Positions 55,225 through 63,032 of a stretch of 64,000 nucleotides of DNA are shown here, piece after piece; the first letter of the stretch is position 1; every line of letters begins with the position of its first letter. The DNA comes from an uncultured Bacteroidales bacterium (GTDB taxonomy: Bacteria > Bacteroidota > Bacteroidia > Bacteroidales > FEN-979), in the NCBI GenBank assembly GCA_903959905.1, contig CAJBYO010000054.1, positions 1 to 64,000 on the forward strand. The letters are read 5' to 3'. The notes beneath the pieces were generated by a model. That model saw only the letters and a program-made list of their open reading frames with translations. It was not told the origin of the DNA and did no database searches. A program made the position numbers and the translations under genes.

Positions 55225-56832
55225 TTAATTCACTTTTAAGTTCACGGATCCAATAGTACGTTCTCCGTCAGGGCCTTTTACAATAATATCTTCAAACCAG
55301 ATCCTCTGATTTTTCTTGCCTTCCTTGATAATTTTCACGATTTCATCCGAAAGTCTGTTGCCGGTAATTTTCCTGTTGATAACGTCGCCCGACTGGAAAG
55401 TTCCGAAATTGCATGAAACCACAACATAAGAAAGGGCAAAGTCAAATCCTACAGGCATTTCCGGGATCAGGTAAGGGCTGGTCATGAGTAAACTTCTTGA
55501 AATAAACCCTTCGTTTTTTCCTCCGATTTTTGCAATAGGGTCTGGCACCCGTTTCAACCGGAATGTAAACGATCCCATGTTTCTTGGTTTGCCGTCAAAT
55601 ACTGCTGAAACATTGACTACAGCGTCCTTGGTGTTTTTGGGGAGATTGTAAACCACATAACCTTTTCCATCCACTGCAGGTTTGATACTGCCAACCGAAA
55701 CGGTCGGGGTGATACGCTCCGGAGCGCCGGGCACGGAAATATCAATCGGGTTATCCACCCCAACGTAGAAAACGTTCATTTTGGTCGGTGAAATGGTGAC
55801 CAGCGGTTTTGCAACGTTATACACTTCATTGAAATGATATTGTTTTTTTACTCCAGAAGGGTCAAGCATCTCAATAAAACCGGCATATCGCTGCATTCCT
55901 TCTCCACTGGCTGCCAGTTTCAAGGTAACACGTCCGTTTTCACCTTCCAGTACCCTGGCATTGGCTGCCTGGCCGGGAGTCAGACTATCAGTTCCCATCT
56001 GGTATCTGACTGTGGGTTGTCCTTTTGTTTCATAAGCAGCAACAAGGATCTCAGCTTCATATTCTTCTCCACTGAAGACGAACCTGCTTTTAGGGATTAC
56101 TTTGGCCTGGATGGCATCAAACTTATAGTCTTCAGCACTGATAGCCGAAAATAAATGGTTAACAACATCAAATTCTGCGTTATAAACTTCAGCCTTGATT
56201 TTATTTAAGATGGTTACCGTTGCGGCAAGGATCGTACGATAAAAGTTGTGCATTTCCCAGTTCTGGGTTTTTTTATTGGCATCCAGATATGTTCCTTCCG
56301 TTTCAAGACCCATTTTAATAGTATTCCTCATTTTCGGATCAACGAGGTCAAGCATCTGTTTCTTGTATTGCTCAATTCTTAATTTGAGTACCCTTGCCTG
56401 ACCTGCAGAACCATCTTCAGAACTGCCAATAAAATAATTTGTTGGGATGTCATAGTTGTCAACTCGCTTAGCTTTGTTCAGGGGCAGAATTTTAGCTGAA
56501 TCATAAGATTCAAGCTTCTCGGTTTTCATGATCACCATGAATTTCAGGCTGTCAACAAACTTTTCAAGATCGTTTGACAACTTATGCGCCTGAACAGCCT
56601 TCATCCAGTATGGGCCAACTTTTGCCGGATTTGAATTGTACTGACTTTCAAATTTGGAATAGGTGTTGGAGAGCTTTTTTGAAAAGTTGCTGTTTGTAAG
56701 TTCCATACTTTCATTGACCACAATGAAAGCGTCAAGAATTTGTTTGGAGACGTTCAGCGCAAGCAATGCTGTAAGAACGAGATACATCATCCCGATCATT
56801 TTTTGCCTCGGTGTCTCTTTATATCCAGCCAT
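55225..56832 (-). CDS. gldM: T9SS motor protein GldM/PorM
   Basis: The protein has 535 residues. A single membrane helix (about 11-33, MIGMMYLVLTALLALNVSKQ) precedes the long periplasmic part with four GldM domains, of which ISPTKMNVFYVGVDNPIDISVPG marks the third. It dimerises and spans the periplasm, carrying the torque of the GldL ring to the outer-membrane ring. The gene is 37 bases after gldL. Confidence 0.96.
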   Translation of the reverse strand: MAGYKETPRQKMIGMMYLVLTALLALNVSKQILDAFIVVNESMELTNSNFSKKLSNTYSKFESQYNSNPAKVGPYWMKAVQAHKLSNDLEKFVDSLKFMVIMKTEKLESYDSAKILPLNKAKRVDNYDIPTNYFIGSSEDGSAGQARVLKLRIEQYKKQMLDLVDPKMRNTIKMGLETEGTYLDANKKTQNWEMHNFYRTILAATVTILNKIKAEVYNAEFDVVNHLFSAISAEDYKFDAIQAKVIPKSRFVFSGEEYEAEILVAAYETKGQPTVRYQMGTDSLTPGQAANARVLEGENGRVTLKLAASGEGMQRYAGFIEMLDPSGVKKQYHFNEVYNVAKPLVTISPTKMNVFYVGVDNPIDISVPGAPERITPTVSVGSIKPAVDGKGYVVYNLPKNTKDAVVNVSAVFDGKPRNMGSFTFRLKRVPDPIAKIGGKNEGFISRSLLMTSPYLIPEMPVGFDFALSYVVVSCNFGTFQSGDVINRKITGNRLSDEIVKIIKEGKKNQRIWFEDIIVKGPDGERTIGSVNLKVN

Positions 56833-56869
56833 CTAGTTATTTTATTAGATAATACAAGTGAATCCTTAA

Positions 56870-57907
56870 TTATTTTCCGCCAACACTCATTGCCGTGAGC
56901 ATATTGCCGTATACTTTGTTCAGGGAAGCAATATTCTTGGTGAGGTTGTCCATTTCTGCCTTGAATTTTTCAGTATTGGCCATGGAATCACTCAGGTTTA
57001 CAGCGAATTTGTTCATCACTGTATTGAACTTGTTTGTATTTTCCATTTGCTGGTTAGAACCCTGCAGATGCAGTTCATAAAGTGCATTGAGGGCAGAGAG
57101 GTTCGTTGAGATCCGCTGCAGTTCTTTATTGTAAGCAGTTCCACCTGATGCGGAGGCATTCAGTGTTTCAGCCGTTTTTGAGAGCAGTGTAGCGGATTCA
57201 TTGTACTTTTCAATAAATTTATTGGCAGAGGCTGCTGCGTTTACAATGCTGGCTGAAAAAGCCTTGTTGGCGGTTACGTCCTCCTGCAGTGAGGCACTTA
57301 CCTCGGCAAACATGCTGGAAAGGGTAGCTGCACTTTTTGCAGTAGACTTAATGTGTCCGAGCTGATCCTGTGAGGCTTGCACATTCAGATCCAGTGACTG
57401 GGCAGTTTTAAGATAAGAGTCATTCAGCTTGGATGCAGAATCGGTAGCATTTTTCAGCGTGCTGACATATTTATCATTGGCTACTGATGCATCTGCTACA
57501 TTGGATAATTTGCTGGTGGAATCAGAAAGTTTGGTCAAACCGGTTCCGAGACTTTCAATCAGTTCCGGGCCAATTTTTGCTTTTGCAAGCATTTTGTCAA
57601 GTTCCTGTGTAACACTGTCTTTTGAGGTGAAGGATGTTCTTTCAGCATCAGTTTCATCCGGATGATAAATTCCGGCTAACTGCGGGTAAACCAGGCTCCA
57701 ATCCGGCTCAACATGGGGTGGTTCAAAGGCTGAAAAGAAAAAGATCACAGATTCAGTACCAAGGCCAACGATCAGCATAATGTCTGCGTAGGGATAGTGG
57801 TTGATTTTAAACAACGCACCAATGATGACGACAGCAGCACCCCAGCCATAAAGCTTGGACATGAAATTCTTATAGCCCTTTGTTTTTACTAAATCGAGTA
57901 AAGCCAT
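56870..57907 (-). CDS. gldL: T9SS motor protein GldL/PorL with a long C-terminal extension
   Basis: The protein has 345 residues. Two membrane helices (about 18-34 and 42-62) form the inner-membrane motor. Glu52 in helix 2 is the likely counterpart of the proton-handling glutamate, and Lys34 flanks helix 1. After about residue 100 comes a 245-residue cytoplasmic region rich in Ser, Ala, Asn and Leu, predicted as long helices, with recurrent LS/LN-x-SLN patterns. The Flavobacterium GldL is, from memory, about 215 residues, so this form is longer and nearer the PorL type. The gene lies between gldK and gldM. Confidence 0.93.
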   Translation of the reverse strand: MALLDLVKTKGYKNFMSKLYGWGAAVVIIGALFKINHYPYADIMLIVGLGTESVIFFFSAFEPPHVEPDWSLVYPQLAGIYHPDETDAERTSFTSKDSVTQELDKMLAKAKIGPELIESLGTGLTKLSDSTSKLSNVADASVANDKYVSTLKNATDSASKLNDSYLKTAQSLDLNVQASQDQLGHIKSTAKSAATLSSMFAEVSASLQEDVTANKAFSASIVNAAASANKFIEKYNESATLLSKTAETLNASASGGTAYNKELQRISTNLSALNALYELHLQGSNQQMENTNKFNTVMNKFAVNLSDSMANTEKFKAEMDNLTKNIASLNKVYGNMLTAMSVGGK

Positions 57908-57951
57908 AGTTTGAAAAGATTAAGTGTTAATGAAGTTGAGATTTGAATTGG

Positions 57952-59319
57952 TTATCTGTAGACTTTGGATGCCCTTGCAGGATTATCATCGCGCTGACGG
58001 CCAAGGAAATTCTGTACGCAACGGAAACCGATGTAACATTTGGCGGTATCCTGGTATTCATATGCACGTGTGGAAACGCGAAGGAAATATGCAACATCTT
58101 TCCATGAACCACCGCGGGTAACTTTCCTTTTCAATGCGGGTGGGTCGGTATCCTTGGCATTGTACTTGTAATCGGGGTTCAGGTCCCATGAAAAATTATA
58201 GGATGAAGGGTGGAATGCAGTAACAGTCCATTCAGCAACATTGCCGGCCATATCATAAAGGCCATAGTCATTGGCCGGATAATGGGCAACAATAACGGTG
58301 GTTGCACCTCCGTCGGCAATATAATCACCTCTTAAAGGCTTGAAATTTGCAAGGAAACACCCTTTGTCATTACGGGTGTAAGGACCTCCCCATGGATAGG
58401 GGTTGCCATCATAACCGCCGCGTGCGGCCCATTCCCATTCACCTTCAGTCGGCAACCGGAAGTCGCTGATAAAAGTTTCGCCTTTTTTGCCGTTGAGGAA
58501 GCTGTTTTTTAACTGGGTTCTCCAGATGCAGAATGCATTTGCCTGGCGCCAGTTCACACCAACCACAGGATAATTGTCGTAAGCCGGGTGCCAGAAATAT
58601 TTTTCAGCGCTTGGATCATTGTAGGAGTATGCATAATCATGAATCCAGCAAAGTGTATCAGGGTAAACATTGATCACCTCTTTGCGAACATAAACCGAAC
58701 GGTCTTTTAAACCCTGGGGGCGGTTGGCAAGGCTGGCCTCCTTGGGATCAGGAGCGGCCGAATAATCTTTGCGTGAGGCAGCTTTCAGGTCAACAAAATA
58801 ATATTCGAAATAGAGCTTGCGCGTATCAATCTCTTTTCTTCTGAAATATCTTTCATTTTCAGGAAGATACATCTGTGACAACGCATCTCTCACATCTGCC
58901 TGGTCTGAATTCCATTCCAGTTTGCTTTCCCAGTTGAGGAAAGGAGGATCAAACTGCTCGCCGGTTTTCTTATTTTCAGAAATAAAATAGAGCTCCGGCT
59001 TGGTTTCACCAAGGATTCGCCGGGCAATTGAATCTCTCACCCAATATACGAACTGACGGTATTCATTGTTGGTGATTTCCGTCTGGTCCATATAAAATGC
59101 AGCAACCGTAACAGTTCTGGGGTTATTCAATTGTGAGTATGGCATATCCTCATCACTTACACCCATGGTATAACAGCCCATGGGAACGTACACCATGCCA
59201 AACGGATCCGGTGAATAATATCGCTTTCGGTTTTTTACTCCCGTAAGCTCACCACTTCCTGAGTTACCGCAGCTTCCAAGAAAGATGAGCAGTGCGGAAT
59301 AAATGAGCAGTTTTTTCAT
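57952..59319 (-). CDS. gldK: T9SS lipoprotein GldK/PorK
   Basis: The protein has 455 residues. The lipoprotein signal ends LLIFLGSC with Cys17. A formylglycine-generating-enzyme-like (FGE-sulfatase) domain fills the rest: FGMVYVPMGCYTMG, NNEYRQFVYWV, YPVVGVNWRQANAFCIWR, LPTEGEWEWAARGG and a GGSWKD end. The catalytic role of FGE is not retained in this family. With GldN it builds the periplasmic ring at the outer membrane. It opens the gldKLMN run behind its own -7 box. Confidence 0.96.
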   Translation of the reverse strand: MKKLLIYSALLIFLGSCGNSGSGELTGVKNRKRYYSPDPFGMVYVPMGCYTMGVSDEDMPYSQLNNPRTVTVAAFYMDQTEITNNEYRQFVYWVRDSIARRILGETKPELYFISENKKTGEQFDPPFLNWESKLEWNSDQADVRDALSQMYLPENERYFRRKEIDTRKLYFEYYFVDLKAASRKDYSAAPDPKEASLANRPQGLKDRSVYVRKEVINVYPDTLCWIHDYAYSYNDPSAEKYFWHPAYDNYPVVGVNWRQANAFCIWRTQLKNSFLNGKKGETFISDFRLPTEGEWEWAARGGYDGNPYPWGGPYTRNDKGCFLANFKPLRGDYIADGGATTVIVAHYPANDYGLYDMAGNVAEWTVTAFHPSSYNFSWDLNPDYKYNAKDTDPPALKRKVTRGGSWKDVAYFLRVSTRAYEYQDTAKCYIGFRCVQNFLGRQRDDNPARASKVYR

Positions 59320-59400
59320 TTGTTGGCAGTTTATTGTATGAAAAATAACGCTACGTATTGAGTTTTATTATTTTAATGTACTTTTTTTTGAGCAAAACGG

Positions 59401-59408
59401 CAAAATTA
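59401..59408 (-). promoter_or_regulatory. -7 box for gldKLMN
   Basis: TAATTTTG on the minus strand, 81 bases upstream of the gldK ATG and just after the porP stop. It suggests that the core T9SS operon is not only read through from porP. Confidence 0.5.
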
Positions 59409-59419
59409 CACTTTTTATT

Positions 59420-60391
59420 TTACAAGAAGCGTGTATTTCTGTAAGTCTTCCTGAATTTATCCGTATCAATTTTAAAGCAGTAGTTCAGCATGATTTCAAG
59501 GCCTCCGCTGTTATAGTGAGTCATGCCTGAAGTGCTGATGTCATATGCGAGGCCAACCTGAAGTCCTTTAATATAGAGGCCTGCAAGCACGGAAACAGCA
59601 TCCTGGAAACGATAGCCGAGGCCACCGTAAAACTTGTTGTTGTATTTGAGCAGGGCACTTGCATTAAGTTGAAATACAGCGCCGTCAAACATGATCTGGG
59701 CCGACGGGAGCAGTTCAAATGCAGGGCGTGAAGGAATTGTCCACTGGTAACCTCCATTGATGTAATAAGTCCTTCGCAACTGGTAGTTGGTTTTCTTGCC
59801 TTTGGTCTGTAAGATGTTTTCTGCGGAAATTCCGACATAATACTGGTCGGCAACTTTATAATAAACACCAAGTCCCATGTCAACCGACATGTCACTCTTT
59901 TTTTCAGCCTGGCCCAGAACAGGGTCGTTTTCTTCAATCGGGTTGAATTTTGAAGCGTCATAGCTGATATTCAGCAGGCTTCCGTTCAGCCCGAACGACA
60001 AGTCACCTGACCAGGCTTCCATTTTATAGGCATACCCTAACTTCAGGACCACATTTTTAAAAGGTCCGATCTGATCCTGTGACAATGATCCGCCTATACC
60101 GCCGTGCAGTTTCCTGATCGGCGAATCGACCGTGAGCAGGAATGTTTGCGGCGCAGATTTTGTGCCGTCAGAATCTTTCCAACCCATCCATTGCTGGCGT
60201 ACAAGCCCGGTGATGTTGATCCCTCCGCTCCCGCCTGCAAAAGCAGGGTTGGTAGCCATATTTGTAAACATGTAATGGGTGATGAGGCTGGATTGCTGTG
60301 CAAATACAGTCATGCCTGCCTGGGAAACAAGCAGGATAAACAGAGGTAAAACTCTTATAATGTAATTCTTATAACAAAATAATTTCTGCAA
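59420..60391 (-). CDS. PorP/SprF family outer membrane protein
   Basis: Counting from a TTG at 60391, there are 323 residues with a signal peptide ending near MTVFAQ. The mature start QQSSLITHYMFTNMATNPAFAGG is the PorP/SprF hallmark, and the rest is a 14-stranded-barrel-like run ending LEIMLNYCFKI. PorP/SprF-type proteins work with PorE/GldK-class proteins in T9SS and in handling of type B sorting-domain substrates. An ATG at 60463 is in frame, but the 24 residues it adds are basic and a TACTTTTA word (60431-60438) resembling a -7 box lies within them. The start is therefore uncertain. Confidence 0.88.
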   Translation of the reverse strand: MQKLFCYKNYIIRVLPLFILLVSQAGMTVFAQQSSLITHYMFTNMATNPAFAGGSGGINITGLVRQQWMGWKDSDGTKSAPQTFLLTVDSPIRKLHGGIGGSLSQDQIGPFKNVVLKLGYAYKMEAWSGDLSFGLNGSLLNISYDASKFNPIEENDPVLGQAEKKSDMSVDMGLGVYYKVADQYYVGISAENILQTKGKKTNYQLRRTYYINGGYQWTIPSRPAFELLPSAQIMFDGAVFQLNASALLKYNNKFYGGLGYRFQDAVSVLAGLYIKGLQVGLAYDISTSGMTHYNSGGLEIMLNYCFKIDTDKFRKTYRNTRFL

Positions 60392-60598
60392 CGTCAGTAA
60401 TGAGTTGTTAGGTTCATTCAAAAATCGGCATAAAAGTACATTTTTTTTTCTTACCACAACCATTCCTGGGCCAATTTAAACTCGGTCAAACCTGTGAAAA
60501 ACCCCTTTAAGCGGGTTCATAATTGATTATACAACGATTTGACAGAAATGTTTCAAAGACTAACGCACTTTCATTTCCTGCATTGTGCTGCAATGAAA

Positions 60599-60606
60599 TA
60601 TCTTTG
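60599..60606 (+). promoter_or_regulatory. -7 box for the YitT gene
   Basis: TATCTTTG followed by CAAC matches the consensus, 35 bases upstream of the ATG at 60642. Confidence 0.6.
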
Positions 60607-60641
60607 CAACCTGATTCTTCTCAATTTTAAAAACAAGCACT

Positions 60642-61538
60642 ATGTCTGTTTCTCTCATCCGTGAAATTCCATTCTCAAAAAAATGGTTTATTTCTTACAG
60701 TCTGATCGTCACAGGGGCGATATTCCTTGCTGCCAGTTTTGTTCTTTTCATTACACCGTATAAAATTGTACCGGGCGGCGTTTATGGCATCTCAATCGTA
60801 TTGCATTACCTGCTGGGTACCCCTGTGGGGCTTGTTGCCCTTTGCTTTGATATTCCGCTCACCCTGATCGGCATTAAATTCCTCGGGCCACGGTTTGGCA
60901 TGAAAACGGTTGTCGGGTTCTCCCTTACTGCCGTGTTTACAGATACCCTTACATTTTTTTACGGGTTTGAGCCACTGGTTAAAGGAGATGCGCTGCTGTC
61001 ATCAATTTTCGGGGGTGTTATGGCCGGTGTCGGACTCGGACTTATCTTCAAGGCAAGGGCCACCTCCGGCGGCAGTGACATTGTTGCCATGATCATTGCA
61101 AAATATACCAGGCTTCCACTTGGCATCCTGATGATTTATGTTGATTCGGTGATTGTCCTCATTGGCTTGCTGGTGTTTCGAGACTGGAAGATCCCCCTCT
61201 ATTCATGGATCGTTATCTTCATCACCGGGAAGGTGATTGATATTGTACTGGAAGGCGTGAGCCGCGATAAAAGCCTGTTCATCATTTCCGATAAGCACGA
61301 AGAGATCCGCGACAAGATTCTGAACGAACTTGACCGGGGCGGAACATACATTGATGGCAAAGGAATGTACAATATGGCTGAAAAGCACATCATTTTTACA
61401 GTTGTCAGCCGCCGCGAACTTGGCCTTCTGCAGGAATACATCCACAAAATCGACCCCAAGGCATTCCTCACCGTGACAGACGCTACAGAGATCCTGGGGG
61501 AGGGGTTTAAGTCATTGCGTGAGAAGGTGACGGAATAA
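60642..61538 (+). CDS. YitT family membrane protein (DUF161/DUF2179)
   Basis: The protein has 298 residues. Five to six membrane helices (about 15-215) carry the YitT motifs LFITPYKIVPGGVYGISIVLHY and ARATSGGSDIVA. A cytoplasmic DUF2179 domain (about 220-285) has DKILNELDRGGTYIDGKGMY and VVSRREL. The family is thought to be membrane transport-like; the substrate is unknown. It is monocistronic, divergent from porP and convergent with rseP, with repeat arrays beyond its stop. Confidence 0.92.
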   Translation: MSVSLIREIPFSKKWFISYSLIVTGAIFLAASFVLFITPYKIVPGGVYGISIVLHYLLGTPVGLVALCFDIPLTLIGIKFLGPRFGMKTVVGFSLTAVFTDTLTFFYGFEPLVKGDALLSSIFGGVMAGVGLGLIFKARATSGGSDIVAMIIAKYTRLPLGILMIYVDSVIVLIGLLVFRDWKIPLYSWIVIFITGKVIDIVLEGVSRDKSLFIISDKHEEIRDKILNELDRGGTYIDGKGMYNMAEKHIIFTVVSRRELGLLQEYIHKIDPKAFLTVTDATEILGEGFKSLREKVTE

Positions 61539-61540
61539 CT

Positions 61541-61613
61541 GGCGGACAAGCGGACGGGCGGACAAACGGACAGGCGGACAGGCGGACAAGCGGACAAGCG
61601 GACACGCGGACAA
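61541..61613. repeat. GC-rich octamer array, unit CGGACANN
   Basis: Nine contiguous units begin two bases after the YitT stop codon, with the same word family as 13231-13338. The minus-strand ORF over it is repeat-derived. Confidence 0.85.
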
Positions 61614-61641
61614 TTGGCCGGATAACCTATGATCGCTCAAT

Positions 61642-61685
61642 ACTTTGCCATTTTGCCATTTCACCATTTTACCACTTCACCACCT
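61642..61685. repeat. Octamer array, unit TTTGCCAT/TTCACCAT
   Basis: Five units, TTTGCCAT twice then TTCACCAT, TTTACCAC and TTCACCAC, run into the 3' end of rseP. Confidence 0.75.
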
Positions 61686-61689
61686 TCTC

Positions 61690-63012
61690 TTAATTCTTAA
61701 ACAACTTAATAATATCCTGCCCGTTCGCAAATATCAGTAATCCGAAAAGCAACACCATTCCCACGATTTGGGCATATTCCATGAATTTATCGCTGGGTTT
61801 GCGCCGGAAGATGATCTCGTATAGCAGGAACATCACATGGCCGCCGTCAAGTGCCGGGATCGGCAGGATGTTGAGCACTGCCAGCATGATGGAGATGATG
61901 GCCGTAAGCGACCAGAAGGCACCCCAGTCCCAGGTTGAAGGGAAAATGTTGCCGATGGTGATGAATCCTCCCACGGATTCATAGGCCTTCTCCTGTGAGA
62001 ACAGAAGTTTGATTGACTTTATATAATTTCCGGTCTGCTCAAAGGTTTTTGTGACCCCTGCCGGAATGGCCGTGAAAACATTGTAAGTCTTTGTTTTAAG
62101 GTTGAAATAATTTGAAGGCCCTTTGGGATAAACGCCGATCAGGCCTGCGGCCGGAACATTTACAGCCATTCGGAGCGTGTCTTTGCCACGAAGGACCATT
62201 ACCTGCACCTTTTGATTTTTGAATTTCTGGACATAGGCCCTGAACTGGTCAAAATAGACAAGTACAGAGTCATTCAGCCCGATGATCCGGTCGTTCACTT
62301 TCATGCCGGCTGCTTCTGCCGGTGATCCGACAACAAATTTTCCTGCTTCAAAAGGAAACCTGACAGCGATAAAATCAGGCGACTTCTGCTTGATGAGCTT
62401 CCCGATAAATCCTTCGGGGATTGGCACATCCAGGTTCTGACCGTCGCGGATAACCTGCACGGATTTAGCCTCTTCAAGAATGATTGTTTTCGGTATGGAA
62501 GCAAAGTCCTCAACGGCTTTATTGTCAATCGCCTTGATAATATCACCGTTGCGGAGCCCCATTTCGTTGCCGATTGAATCAACAGAGATGCCGTATTTTA
62601 CCTCTGATGCCGGGAGATACTGGTCGCCCCATGCGGCAAGCATGATCACATAGATTGCAAAAGCAAGGAGAATATTGACCGTTACCCCTCCCAGCATAAC
62701 GATAAGCCGCTGCCATGCCGGTTTTGAACGGAGTTCCCAGGGTTGGGGCGGCAGTTTCATCTGCTCCTTGTCCATCGACTCATCAATCATCCCGGATATT
62801 TTCACATAACCACCCAGCGGGACCCATCCGATGCCGTATTCTGTATCGCCTTTTTTAAACTTGAAAAGCGAGAACCACGGGTCAAAAAAGAGGTAGAATT
62901 TTTCAACCCTGATTTTAAAGATGCGGGCAGCAATATAATGTCCGAACTCGTGAAAGATCACAAGTATGGACAAGCTGAGAAGTAACTGGATGATTTTTAT
63001 TACGATTTCCAT
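61690..63012 (-). CDS. rseP: RseP-type site-2 intramembrane zinc protease
   Basis: The protein has 440 residues. The HEFGH zinc motif (21-25) lies in the first membrane helix. An IGWVPLGGYVKISGM loop follows, then PDZ domains in the periplasm (around 120-330; SPAEAAGMKVNDRIIGLN). The second catalytic block NILPIPALDGG precedes the last helix. RseP cuts anti-sigma factors and remnant signal peptides inside the membrane. It starts 20 bases after the dxr stop, so they are one transcript. Confidence 0.96.
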   Translation of the reverse strand: MEIVIKIIQLLLSLSILVIFHEFGHYIAARIFKIRVEKFYLFFDPWFSLFKFKKGDTEYGIGWVPLGGYVKISGMIDESMDKEQMKLPPQPWELRSKPAWQRLIVMLGGVTVNILLAFAIYVIMLAAWGDQYLPASEVKYGISVDSIGNEMGLRNGDIIKAIDNKAVEDFASIPKTIILEEAKSVQVIRDGQNLDVPIPEGFIGKLIKQKSPDFIAVRFPFEAGKFVVGSPAEAAGMKVNDRIIGLNDSVLVYFDQFRAYVQKFKNQKVQVMVLRGKDTLRMAVNVPAAGLIGVYPKGPSNYFNLKTKTYNVFTAIPAGVTKTFEQTGNYIKSIKLLFSQEKAYESVGGFITIGNIFPSTWDWGAFWSLTAIISIMLAVLNILPIPALDGGHVMFLLYEIIFRRKPSDKFMEYAQIVGMVLLFGLLIFANGQDIIKLFKN

Positions 63013-63032
63013 GCCTGATTCACTGTTACAAA

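Noticed and set aside
61199..61597. 132-codon minus-strand ORF opposite the YitT gene
   Set aside because: Its N-terminus is the CGGACA array in translation, and the rest is the antisense of a well-supported gene.
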